Of a DNA stretch of 12,126 nt, positions 1 to 7,554 are shown piece after piece. How positions within the stretch are numbered: position 1 is the stretch's first letter; every line of letters begins with the position of its first letter. A model generated the notes under the pieces. That model searched no databases. It worked only from the letters and a program-made list of their open reading frames with translations, and was not told where the DNA came from. Source of the DNA: Firmicutes bacterium CAG:822 (GTDB lineage Bacteria > Bacillota_I > Bacilli_A > RF39 > UBA660); contig HF990831.1 in the NCBI GenBank assembly GCA_000432855.1, forward strand, positions 1 to 12,126, given 5' to 3'. The translations under genes were made by a program, and so were the position numbers.

Positions 1-10
1 GGTAAGCTAA

Positions 11-40
11 TGTCAAAATTTATTTTGGCATTTTGTTCTT
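11..40 (+). terminator. probable intrinsic terminator of an unseen upstream gene
   Basis: An imperfect hairpin pairs TGTCAAAA (11-18) with TTTTGGCA (23-30) through one G-T wobble, leaving a 4-base loop, and is followed by the T-rich run ttttgttctt. The stem is AT-rich and therefore weak. Its position just before the mutS promoter fits the end of a gene that lies left of the window. Confidence 0.5.
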
Positions 41-72
41 AAAAAATTCATTTCGGAAATGTCGTTACTTTC

Positions 73-101
73 TTGAAAATAAAAAAATGAAATGTTATAA
101 T
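73..101 (+). promoter_or_regulatory. sigma-A-type promoter of mutS
   Basis: The -35 box TTGAAA (73-78) and a perfect -10 box TATAAT (96-101) are separated by 17 bases. TGT at 93-95 provides an extended -10 element. Transcription would start near 107-109, giving a short leader with the ribosome site GGAAGTG (114-120) before the ATG at 128. Confidence 0.8.
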
Positions 102-127
102 ATACCAAAAAATGGAAGTGATTAATA

Positions 128-2659
128 ATGGAAAGAAAAGACGTTGATATAGAAAAAGTAACCCCAATGATGAAGCAGTACCTAGAAATAAAAAATGAAA
201 ATGAAGACCTAATCATATTTTTTAGATTAGGTGATTTTTACGAAATGTTCTTTGACGACGCTATCAAAGTAAGTCATGAACTAGAACTTACCTTAACTGG
301 TAAATCATCTGGATTAGAAGAGCGCATTCCCATGTGCGGAATTCCTTATCATGCCGCCAGTACTTACATCGATAAATTAATTGAAAATGGTCATAAAATT
401 GGTATCGTCGAACAATTAGAAGATCCAAAAAACGTCAAAGGTATCGTTAAACGAGGTATTGTTCAAATAATCAGTTCGGGTACCATTATGGACACTGACA
501 CTTTAAAAGCCGATGACTTTAACTTTATTGCTTCCATCACTGATTTTAAACATGGCTACGCAGTTAGTTATGCCGATGTTTCAACCGGAGAAATATATGC
601 CTTTTTACTAGAGCACAATCCCACAAAAGTTGTATCAGAAATTATTAATTTAGGTGTTAAAGAAGTCATATTAGATAGTAAAACTGATAAAGATATCTAT
701 TCCATCTTGAAAAATCAATTTCACTTAACTCTAACCATAACTGATGAATTATCTGACGAATACGCTTACATTTATGAAGATATAATTGACCAAAGATATA
801 TTCATTCAGTTAAACATTTACTTGCTTATGTTATTCATAATCAAAAAAGAGATTTATCACATCTTCAAAAACTGCAAATTAGAGAAACCAAAGACCATCT
901 AAAAATGGATGTTCATACTAAAAGAAATTTGGAATTAACGGAAACTTTAAGATTAAAGCAGCGAAACTATTCTTTAATCTGGCTTTTAGATAAAACAAAA
1001 ACTGCTATGGGCGCTAGACTTCTTAAAAACTATTTATTAAACCCATTAATTGATAAAAAAGGAATCGAAAGAAGATATGATATTGTTGGAACCTTGCTTA
1101 AAGAATTCATTTTAAAAAGTGATTTAGAAAAATATCTAACTGAGGTTTACGACTTAGAAAGACTGAGTGGTAAAATTGCTTTTGGAAACGCTAATGGTAA
1201 AGATTTGCTTCAATTAAAATCATCATTAAAGGTTTTACCACAAATATCTGAAATATTAGAAAAAATAAACTATCATAAAAAATTAACTGACTTTTCTGAT
1301 TTGTATAACTTACTTGAAAAAAGTATTTATGAAAACCCACCTGTCAGTACTAAAGAAGGCTATTTAATTAAAGAAGGATATAACGAAGAACTAGATGAAC
1401 TTAAAAATCTAAGAAAAGGTGGGAAAGATTTCGTCGCTAAATTTGAAACCGAAGAAAGAGAAAAGACTGGTATCAAAAATTTAAAAGTTGGTTATAACAG
1501 AGTTTTTGGCTATTACATCGAAATCAGTAAAGGTAATACCAATTTAGTTAAAGATGAATGGGGCTATCAAAGAAAACAAACCCTAGCTAACTGCGAAAGA
1601 TATATCAGTCCAATCTTAAAAGAAAAAGAAGCTTTAATTTTGAATGCTGAAGAAAAGATCATCGAACTCGAATACGATTTATTTTGTAATATTAGAGATG
1701 AAGTTAAAACATACATCCCTAAATTACAAGAAACCGCTAAAATAATTAGTGAAATAGATGTCTTACAATCATTTGCAACCATTGCTGAAACTAATAACTA
1801 TGTCAGACCAGAAATAACTGAAAATGAAATATATATTAAGGAGTCTCGCCATCCGGTTGTTGAAAAAGTCATTAATGGTGAATTTGTTACTAACGATATC
1901 ATCATGGATAAAAACACCAATATTCTATTAATAACCGGTCCTAATATGGCAGGTAAATCGACATATATGCGTCAAATGGCTATAATCGCTATCATGGCTC
2001 AAATTGGTTCATTTGTTCCAGCAACTATAGCGAAAATACCTATATTTGATGCCATATATACAAGAATTGGTGCTTCTGATGACTTAGTCAGTGGTGAATC
2101 GACATTCATGGTTGAAATGACTGAAGCCGCTAATGCAATCACTTCAGCTACTGATAAAAGCTTACTTCTATTTGATGAATTAGGAAGAGGTACCGCCACC
2201 TTTGATGGTATGGCTCTAGCTCAAGGCATTATTGAATATATTCATCAAAACATTAAAGGTAAAACTTTTTTCTCGACTCACTATCACGAATTAACCGACT
2301 TAGATAAAACATTAAAACATTTAAAAAACATCCACGTATCAGCTTATGAAGAAGATGGCAAAATAACCTTCCTACATAAAATTAAAGAGGGTAGTGTCGA
2401 TAAAAGTTATGGTATTCATGTAGCTAAACTAGCGAGTCTTCCAGATTCTGTAATTAAAAGAGCTTCAGAAATTTTAAAAGTTTATGAAAATAAAGAAAAT
2501 AAAAGAGATGTTAAAATCCAAGAAGCTTTGCCGATTGATGAACTAATGCCTAAAAAATCAAAAGTAGAAGAAGAATTAGAAAAAATTGACCCTTTAGAAG
2601 TAACTCCTATAGAAGCTTTAAATATTTTATATAAATTAAAACAAGATGCTAATAAATAA
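128..2659 (+). CDS. mutS: DNA mismatch repair ATPase MutS
   Basis: MutS binds mispaired or looped-out bases in newly replicated DNA and, through ATP-driven sliding-clamp formation, recruits MutL. The 843-aa length is normal for bacterial MutS1. The mismatch-reading Phe-X-Glu motif is at F37-Y-E39 in the N-terminal domain. Connector, lever and clamp domains fill the middle. The C-terminal ABC-type ATPase has Walker A GPNMAGKST (604-612), Walker B LLLFDELGRGT around D683-E684, and the STHYHEL switch. The start at 128 follows a good promoter and GGAAGTG at 114-120, with no earlier in-frame candidate needed. The gene is monocistronic: its terminator hairpin begins inside the last codons. The usual Bacillota partner mutL is not adjacent, and a pilus operon follows after a gene remnant. 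The identification is firm. Confidence 0.98.
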   Translation: MERKDVDIEKVTPMMKQYLEIKNENEDLIIFFRLGDFYEMFFDDAIKVSHELELTLTGKSSGLEERIPMCGIPYHAASTYIDKLIENGHKIGIVEQLEDPKNVKGIVKRGIVQIISSGTIMDTDTLKADDFNFIASITDFKHGYAVSYADVSTGEIYAFLLEHNPTKVVSEIINLGVKEVILDSKTDKDIYSILKNQFHLTLTITDELSDEYAYIYEDIIDQRYIHSVKHLLAYVIHNQKRDLSHLQKLQIRETKDHLKMDVHTKRNLELTETLRLKQRNYSLIWLLDKTKTAMGARLLKNYLLNPLIDKKGIERRYDIVGTLLKEFILKSDLEKYLTEVYDLERLSGKIAFGNANGKDLLQLKSSLKVLPQISEILEKINYHKKLTDFSDLYNLLEKSIYENPPVSTKEGYLIKEGYNEELDELKNLRKGGKDFVAKFETEEREKTGIKNLKVGYNRVFGYYIEISKGNTNLVKDEWGYQRKQTLANCERYISPILKEKEALILNAEEKIIELEYDLFCNIRDEVKTYIPKLQETAKIISEIDVLQSFATIAETNNYVRPEITENEIYIKESRHPVVEKVINGEFVTNDIIMDKNTNILLITGPNMAGKSTYMRQMAIIAIMAQIGSFVPATIAKIPIFDAIYTRIGASDDLVSGESTFMVEMTEAANAITSATDKSLLLFDELGRGTATFDGMALAQGIIEYIHQNIKGKTFFSTHYHELTDLDKTLKHLKNIHVSAYEEDGKITFLHKIKEGSVDKSYGIHVAKLASLPDSVIKRASEILKVYENKENKRDVKIQEALPIDELMPKKSKVEEELEKIDPLEVTPIEALNILYKLKQDANK

Positions 2660-2670
2660 GCATCTTTTTA
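2643..2670 (+). terminator. intrinsic terminator of mutS
   Basis: The hairpin pairs AAGATGCT (2643-2650) with AGCATCTT (2659-2666) and has an 8-base loop. It runs directly into a T tract (2665-2669). The stem spans the mutS stop codon (2657-2659), so the last mutS codons are part of the terminator. Confidence 0.85.
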
Positions 2671-3108
2671 TATAATAGTTCGGAAAATACTCGCACGGTC
2701 AACCAACACCAAACATCAAAGCCAACCCTATGGAATATTCAAATAACTAATATTAATCAAGAGACGCCAACTGGAACAGGTGAAAATGCGGTTGCACCTT
2801 CTCGCACAGCTACCACCGCTACCATGGAAGCTAATTTGTATGCTCCAGGTGATGCTATGACGTATGAAATTACTGTTGAAAACAAAGGAACTATTGATGC
2901 AGTTCTTATTTCGATTACGAAATCAGATACCAATAATCCAGCAATCGTATTTGAAACTAACGGTATTGAACAAGGTGATGTCTTACCAGCAGGTGAAACA
3001 GATGTGATGACTGTTAAAATTTCTTATAGTGATTCAGTTACTTCGCAACCAAGTAATTTAATAGGAGAACTATCAGTATCTTTAAATTATGTTCAAAGTG
3101 GTCAATAA
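2671..3108 (+). pseudogene. 5'-truncated remnant of an exported SipW/TasA-like beta-sandwich protein
   Basis: One reading frame is open from the mutS terminator to the TAA at 3106-3108, about 145 codons. It has no start codon at its head, no ribosome site and no signal peptide. The only in-frame ATG (2824) would give 94 aa, but it lies in mid-domain and is preceded by ctaccaccgctacc, with no Shine-Dalgarno sequence. The translation, from LWNIQITNINQE through GNAVAP-like residues to APGDAMTYEITVENKGTIDA, resembles the mature part of Gram-positive exported proteins of the SipW-dependent TasA/camelysin or DUF11-like beta-sandwich type. In those, a signal peptide and a first strand precede this point. 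The stretch 2761-2820 is 57% GC by hand count, against 30% just upstream. I read it as a gene whose 5' end was deleted up to the mutS terminator. A silent donor cassette, or a short cytoplasmic 94-aa product from 2824, are less likely alternatives. Confidence 0.6.
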
Positions 3109-3125
3109 CAAATTGAACAATATAG

Positions 3126-3148
3126 AGGTTCTATTTTGAACCTTTTTT
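3126..3148 (+). terminator. intrinsic terminator after the truncated exported-protein gene
   Basis: The 6-bp stem AGGTTC (3126-3131) pairs with GAACCT (3138-3143) around the loop TATTTT, followed by a run of six T (3143-3148). It separates the remnant from the pilus operon promoter. Its intactness suggests the remnant was once an independent transcription unit. Confidence 0.85.
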
Positions 3149-3178
3149 GTCTAATTAAATAAAAAGTATTCTAAAACA

Positions 3179-3207
3179 TTGTTATTACATTTGATTTTTG
3201 ATATAAT
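3179..3207 (+). promoter_or_regulatory. sigma-A-type promoter of the tad-murC operon
   Basis: The -35 box TTGTTA (3179-3184), a 17-base spacer and the -10 box TATAAT (3202-3207) form a near-consensus promoter. TGA at 3199-3201 gives an extended -10. The predicted start near 3213-3215 falls on the ATG at 3213, which argues that the first gene begins at the next in-frame ATG, 3234. No other clear promoter was seen before the terminator at 9572, so this one probably drives seven genes. Confidence 0.8.
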
Positions 3208-3233
3208 TTATTATGATAGGAAAGCGTGATAAT

Positions 3234-3590
3234 ATGAATAAGAAGGGGCAAGCTTTAGTGGAATTCATACTTATATTACCAGTTTTACTATTAATTGCTA
3301 TGGCAATGATTGATATTGGTAATATTTTTTTGAAAAAATATGATTTAAATGATGATTTAGAAACAGTCGCAGATTTATATACAAATAATGAAACAAAAGA
3401 ATTAGGTGTTTATCTAGCGGCTAACGATTTAACTTTAAAGGATGAAACACATGATGGTATGATTACCTTAACTTTAAAAAAGAATGTCAAAATAACTGCC
3501 CCGCTTTTAAGTAATGTTTTAGGTAAAAATTATGAAATAGAAACTTCTAAAGTATTATATGAAAACTATGATGGTTTAAATGGACAGTAA
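3234..3590 (+). CDS. TadE-like pseudopilin (first copy)
   Basis: This is a small bitopic protein with a class III (Tad/Flp-type) prepilin signature. The N-terminus MNKKG is followed by QALVEFILILPVLLLIA, predicting cleavage after G5, Glu at +5 of the mature protein (E10) and a single hydrophobic helix of about 20 residues. The remaining ~90 residues would lie outside the membrane, consistent with TadE-family minor pseudopilins. I chose ATG 3234 (118 aa) over the in-frame ATG at 3213, because 3213 coincides with the predicted transcription start and has no ribosome site; AGGAAAG (3218-3224) serves 3234. It is the first gene of the tad operon and its end overlaps the next gene by 11 bases. Without an Flp pilin gene nearby it might itself be a main fibre subunit; that is inference. 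Confidence 0.8.
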   Translation: MNKKGQALVEFILILPVLLLIAMAMIDIGNIFLKKYDLNDDLETVADLYTNNETKELGVYLAANDLTLKDETHDGMITLTLKKNVKITAPLLSNVLGKNYEIETSKVLYENYDGLNGQ

Positions 3591-3951
3591 AGGTCAGACT
3601 TTAGTAATATTTGTCTTAATTTTACCTATCTTATTACTATTATTCGCGTTAATTTGGGAAGTAGGGAATCTTGGACTTACCATAAACAAATACGAAACAG
3701 AAATCAAAGATACTATCGAATATGGTTTAAATCATTTAGATGATGAAAACCTAGAAGACATTTTAACTAATCTATTAAAAGCTAACCTTGAAGGTGATAT
3801 AAACGTTGAAATAAATAATCAGGTTATCAAAGTAAATGTCAAGCAAAAATATGATGCTTTATTTAATAATTTACTTAATAATAGATTTGATATTGATTTA
3901 ACTTATAATGGTTATATTGAAAATGAAAAACTAATTATACAAAAAGAATAG
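3580..3951 (+). CDS. TadE/TadF-like pseudopilin (second copy), Glu+5 replaced
   Basis: This 123-aa protein is built like its upstream neighbour: MDSKG, then QTLVIFVLILPILLLLFALIW, a short extracytoplasmic part and no second membrane helix. The predicted prepilin peptidase site is after G5. Position +5, normally Glu and important for pilin assembly, is Ile (I10) here. The start overlaps the end of the first pseudopilin gene by 11 bases and has no convincing Shine-Dalgarno sequence, which suggests translational coupling. The pair probably arose by duplication or as a TadE/TadF couple. Membership of the TadE-like group rests on the N-terminal helix and the operon context; the C-terminal part is not diagnostic. 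Confidence 0.72.
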   Translation: MDSKGQTLVIFVLILPILLLLFALIWEVGNLGLTINKYETEIKDTIEYGLNHLDDENLEDILTNLLKANLEGDINVEINNQVIKVNVKQKYDALFNNLLNNRFDIDLTYNGYIENEKLIIQKE

Positions 3952-3961
3952 AGGGATATCT

Positions 3962-4702
3962 ATGGCTTTAAAACAAGCGAAAGTAATTACAGTCACATCG
4001 GTTAAAGGTGGGACAGGTAAAAGTACCACTACCTTAGCTTTAGCTGGTATTTTATCGAACAAAAAATTAAAAACAATAATTGTCGATATGGATTTGTACT
4101 CAGGTGTCATAGCCGCATCTTTAAATTTAAAAGCAAAAAAAGACATCTATACTTTAGTTAACGATTATATGAATCATGGTTTAAAAGATTTAGACGAGTA
4201 TATAACTAAATACAATGACTATATCGATGTTTTACCAGCACCTAAAGACCCACGAAGTGTCGGTAAAATAAACTCTCATTACATTGATGCTATTTTAAAA
4301 AAATTAAAATATCAATATGATATCATTTTAATTGATACTAATCATATTATCGATGACATTAACCTAATTACTTTTGATAATAGTGACAATATTATTTATG
4401 TAATTACTAATGATTTAATGGATTTAAAAAACATGAAAACTATGCTTGCAATCTACAAAGATATGAATTTAAATAACTTCTATTTAATTTTAAATGAAAC
4501 TTTATCAAAAGATAAAACCGATATTTATACTATAAATAGTTTCTTAGAAAAGAATATTGATTACGTTTTACCAAGTAGCTCTTTCATCAAAAACATGCGA
4601 AAATTACTAATGGACGGTAAAATAATAACTCTAGAAAAAGCTTATCAAAAAGAAAAAGCTACATTAGTTTTAACAGAAATGTTAGATAAAATTTTAAAGT
4701 AA
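3962..4702 (+). CDS. TadZ/CpaE-like MinD/ParA-family ATPase
   Basis: This 246-aa P-loop ATPase has the deviant Walker A motif KGGTGKST (K15-T22) with the signature lysine of the ParA/MinD family, a switch I-like segment VDMDLYSG and a Walker B-like segment YDIILIDT. Proteins of this family in Tad loci (TadZ/CpaE) localise the pilus machine in the cell and act in the cytoplasm at the inner membrane face. Typical TadZ/CpaE proteins carry an N-terminal receiver-like domain of over 100 residues. Here the P-loop begins at residue 15, so that domain is absent. The ribosome site AGAGGGA (3950-3956) overlaps the previous stop, and the gene's own stop overlaps the next ribosome site, so the genes are tightly coupled. 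A chromosome-partition ParA role is unlikely because there is no ParB partner and the gene sits in a tad operon. Confidence 0.85.
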   Translation: MALKQAKVITVTSVKGGTGKSTTTLALAGILSNKKLKTIIVDMDLYSGVIAASLNLKAKKDIYTLVNDYMNHGLKDLDEYITKYNDYIDVLPAPKDPRSVGKINSHYIDAILKKLKYQYDIILIDTNHIIDDINLITFDNSDNIIYVITNDLMDLKNMKTMLAIYKDMNLNNFYLILNETLSKDKTDIYTINSFLEKNIDYVLPSSSFIKNMRKLLMDGKIITLEKAYQKEKATLVLTEMLDKILK

Positions 4703-4715
4703 AGGAGGGTAGACC

Positions 4716-6044
4716 ATGGAAAGAAAAAGATTTGTCGATGAATTCGCCTTTTCAGTCGAACAAAACTTGCCAAATGAAATAGATGACTATGACGAATTTC
4801 CCAACAAGAAACTGCTGGACGAATTAAGAAGTAAAATCATTCAAAATATTATTGATGGTAAAGATCGTACCAAAGAAAATATGAAAGATTTTGTCAAAGA
4901 TGAAATAGATAAATCAGTCGAGGGTTATGATTTAACTAACGAAGAATTAAGTTATATTTATAACCTTATTGATAACGAAGTAAATGGTTATGGTCCATTA
5001 ACTGAGCTTTTGCGCGATAAAGAAATAACAGAAATTATGGTTAACTCACCAAATGAAATATATATTGAGCTAGATGGTAAAGTTATTAAAGACGATAGTG
5101 TCAGTTTTATCAATGATGCTCATATTGTTCGTGTTGTTCAAAGATTAATTCAACCAATCGGAAAAACTATTGATATTGCTCATCCGATGGTTGATGCTAG
5201 ACTAGAAGATGGTTCTAGATTAAATGCCATCCTACCACCATTATCTTTAAATGGGCCTGTTGTAACTATCCGAAAATTCAAAAGTGAACTCGCCAACATC
5301 GAAGATTTACTTAGAACCGGAACTTTAACTCCATATATGGCTAGATTTTTAGAAGCTTGTGTTCACGCTAAATTAAACATCTTAGTTGTCGGAGGTACTG
5401 GTGCTGGTAAAACAACCTTATTAAACGTTTTATCTTCATTCTGTGATCCTCATGACCGTATTATCACTATTGAAGATGCTGCCGAATTAAAGCTAAAACA
5501 AGAACACGTTATTTCTCTAGAAACAAGAACGACCAATTATGAAGGTGAAGGCGCCATCACTATTAGAGATTTGGTAATTAACTCACTTAGAATGAGACCA
5601 GATCGTATAATAGTTGGTGAAGTTAGAGGAAAAGAAGCTTTTGATATGCTTCAAGCAATGAATACCGGTCACGAAGGTAGTATGACTACCATGCACGCTA
5701 ATAGTCCGGCCGATGCCTTAAACAGACTAGAAACTATGGTGTTAATGAATGGGGTTGAAATACCAGTAACTGCCATTAGAGAATATATTGAAAGTGCCAT
5801 TCAAATCGTCGTCCAAGTTACGAGATTATCTGATGGCCGAAGAAGAGTTAGTAGTATAAATGAAATCATCGGAATTGAAAACGGTGAAATAAGACAAAAA
5901 GAAATATTTAAATTTAGACAAACTGGCGTTCTACCTAACGGTGACGTCGATGGAGAATTTTTACTCCATAAATATGTTCCAAAAGTATATAATAGAATTA
6001 AAGCTAAAGGAATTGATGATTTAAAAGATATTTTTGGAAAATAA
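4716..6044 (+). CDS. tadA: Tad pilus assembly ATPase TadA/CpaF
   Basis: This is the hexameric type II/IV secretion-family ATPase that powers Tad pilus assembly from the cytoplasmic face. The 442-aa length is typical of CpaF. The N-terminal domain (about 1-130) includes the EITEIMVNSP segment. The ATPase core has Walker A GGTGAGKTT (226-234), the Asp-box region ITIEDAAEL, Walker B with GEVRG (301-305), and the His-box region HEGSMTTMHANS (from 319). RMRPDRIIVGEVRG and the arginine-rich LSDGRRRVSSINEI tail segment are characteristic of CpaF rather than of PilB/GspE, as is the lack of a tetracysteine zinc site. The ribosome site AAGGAGG (4702-4708) is strong. It lies between tadZ-like and tadB-like genes, the canonical Tad order. 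Identification is firm. Confidence 0.95.
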   Translation: MERKRFVDEFAFSVEQNLPNEIDDYDEFPNKKLLDELRSKIIQNIIDGKDRTKENMKDFVKDEIDKSVEGYDLTNEELSYIYNLIDNEVNGYGPLTELLRDKEITEIMVNSPNEIYIELDGKVIKDDSVSFINDAHIVRVVQRLIQPIGKTIDIAHPMVDARLEDGSRLNAILPPLSLNGPVVTIRKFKSELANIEDLLRTGTLTPYMARFLEACVHAKLNILVVGGTGAGKTTLLNVLSSFCDPHDRIITIEDAAELKLKQEHVISLETRTTNYEGEGAITIRDLVINSLRMRPDRIIVGEVRGKEAFDMLQAMNTGHEGSMTTMHANSPADALNRLETMVLMNGVEIPVTAIREYIESAIQIVVQVTRLSDGRRRVSSINEIIGIENGEIRQKEIFKFRQTGVLPNGDVDGEFLLHKYVPKVYNRIKAKGIDDLKDIFGK

Positions 6045-6054
6045 AAGGAGGTGA
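6045..6054 (+). promoter_or_regulatory. perfect Shine-Dalgarno fixing the start of the Ig-TadB fusion
   Basis: AAGGAGGTGA (6045-6054) matches the full anti-Shine-Dalgarno complement and sits 6 bases before ATG 6061, directly after the tadA stop. It shows that the protein really begins with the Ig-like domain and that no upstream signal peptide has been missed. Confidence 0.85.
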
Positions 6055-6060
6055 CAGAAG

Positions 6061-7554
6061 ATGAACGGAAAATTCGATATTGAAAGTATAGAAAAACCAA
6101 CTAATCAGGATATTACTGTCGTTTTTTCACCATCTAATAATGTCACTTCTTATACATATCAAATTTATAAAGATAATATTCCTTTAAATACCATTCATGT
6201 TGATAATAATAGTGAAGCATCTATCGACATGAAAGAAACTGGTATCTATAAAATAAACTTACAACTGAATTTAAATGATGGTTCTACTGACACTATTACT
6301 AGTGGAGAGTATATTATCGATAAAGAAGCTCCAAAAATTAATATTTCTTCTAATTCATTAGAAACTACCCCAACTAGAGATAAAGATATTATAAACTGTA
6401 CAGCTATCGATAATTATAATGGAAGTTTAACCGAACAGATAACTAGTAATATTAATGATTTAACCTTAAATAAAGTAGGGAATTATACTTATACTTGTTC
6501 AGTTCAAGACGAAGCCGGAAATGTTACTTCAGAGTCCGCAAATATTACGGTAACCCCACATAACACATCAATATTTATCATTCAGGCTATATGTTTAATA
6601 GTTATTTTTGCTCTAATTATTAGAATTATAAAATTATTTAGAGTTGTTAAATTAGAAGAAAGACTAGATCCATATGTTATTAAACCATTACAAAACGACG
6701 CTTTAAGCACCTCAGAAAAATTAAGAAGAATTTACAAACAGTTTTTAAATATGTTTACTAGTAAACTAAAAAAATTGGTTGTCGCCACTAAATATGCCAA
6801 AAAATTAGACAAATATGCCCCGGTCAGTGGTGTTCATCAAAGTGGTTTTGATATTTTATCAGGAAAAATAATTATTGCTTGTGCCCTTACCGTTATGGCT
6901 ATTACTATTAAAGTATTCCAATTTAAATTATTAGGCAGTATGGAAACATTAGTTGTCTTTGTTTTAGGATTTTTCGTTTTAGATATTTACTTGTTTGCCA
7001 AATATAAAGTATTTAGGTGGAACCTAGAAAGTGATTTTACTGCGGCTATAACAATTATGAACAATTCCTTTAAATCTGGAAGAAGTATATCTCAAGCTAT
7101 CGACATTGTTTCTACTGAAGTGGGCGGCGTTATTGGTAGTGAATTTAAACGTATGAGTTTAGAACTTCTATATGGCTTAGATATTGAACAAGTCTTTAAA
7201 AGGTTTGCTAAAAGAGTTGAACTCGAAGAAGCAAATTACCTAACTGCCTCACTAACCATATTAAATAAAACAGGTGGCGATATTATCAAAGTTTTCTCCT
7301 CAATTGAAAGAAGCTTATTTGATAAACGTAAATTAAGACTTGAATTAAAGAGTTTAACTAGCGGTAGTAGAATTATTGTCTATATATTATTAGGCATTCC
7401 ATTTTTCTTCATTTTAATCATAAGTTTTATCAGCCCAGGATATTTTTTACCGTTTATAACCACAGATATTGGTCGTATCCTCTTGCTATTTATGATAATT
7501 TACTATATAATTTTTGTGGTAGTAGTTCGTAAAATAATGAAGGTGGTGATTTAA
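6061..7554 (+). CDS. TadB-like pilus platform protein with an N-terminal Ig-like domain
   Basis: This 497-aa protein is far longer than usual TadB (about 300). Residues 1-168 are a beta-rich segment. A bacterial Ig-like/DUF5011-like unit covers about 90-165: APKINISS, DNYNGSLTEQIT, then GNYTYTCSVQDEAGN. Cysteines C113 and C146 fall at positions where Ig folds often form a disulfide. A membrane helix (171-193) is followed by positive charges (RIIKLFRVVK), predicting an outside N-terminus. Residues 200-497 are TadB-like: two helices (about 269-313), the T2SSF core with the FKSGRSISQAI motif (338-347), and two terminal helices (about 437-457 and 470-490). TadB and TadC form the inner-membrane platform on which TadA acts. 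There is no cleavable signal peptide, so export of the 170-residue N-tail is unusual. The stop overlaps the tadC start by one base. The TadB assignment is solid; the Ig domain location is inferred. Confidence 0.88.
   Translation: MNGKFDIESIEKPTNQDITVVFSPSNNVTSYTYQIYKDNIPLNTIHVDNNSEASIDMKETGIYKINLQLNLNDGSTDTITSGEYIIDKEAPKINISSNSLETTPTRDKDIINCTAIDNYNGSLTEQITSNINDLTLNKVGNYTYTCSVQDEAGNVTSESANITVTPHNTSIFIIQAICLIVIFALIIRIIKLFRVVKLEERLDPYVIKPLQNDALSTSEKLRRIYKQFLNMFTSKLKKLVVATKYAKKLDKYAPVSGVHQSGFDILSGKIIIACALTVMAITIKVFQFKLLGSMETLVVFVLGFFVLDIYLFAKYKVFRWNLESDFTAAITIMNNSFKSGRSISQAIDIVSTEVGGVIGSEFKRMSLELLYGLDIEQVFKRFAKRVELEEANYLTASLTILNKTGGDIIKVFSSIERSLFDKRKLRLELKSLTSGSRIIVYILLGIPFFFILIISFISPGYFLPFITTDIGRILLLFMIIYYIIFVVVVRKIMKVVI

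Noticed and set aside
1567..2199. Minus-strand open frames inside mutS, and similar ones inside the tad genes and the lectin-like gene
   Set aside because: They lack ribosome sites and family features, and lie opposite strongly conserved coding sequence, so they are chance shadows.
2824..3108. An intact 94-aa gene starting at ATG 2824
   Set aside because: There is no Shine-Dalgarno sequence, the ATG falls inside a beta-sandwich domain, and the frame continues coherently for about 50 codons upstream.
3213..3233. ATG at 3213 as the start of the first pseudopilin
   Set aside because: It coincides with the predicted transcription start of the promoter at 3179-3207 and has no ribosome site. Starting at 3234 also gives the usual short, basic prepilin leader MNKKG.
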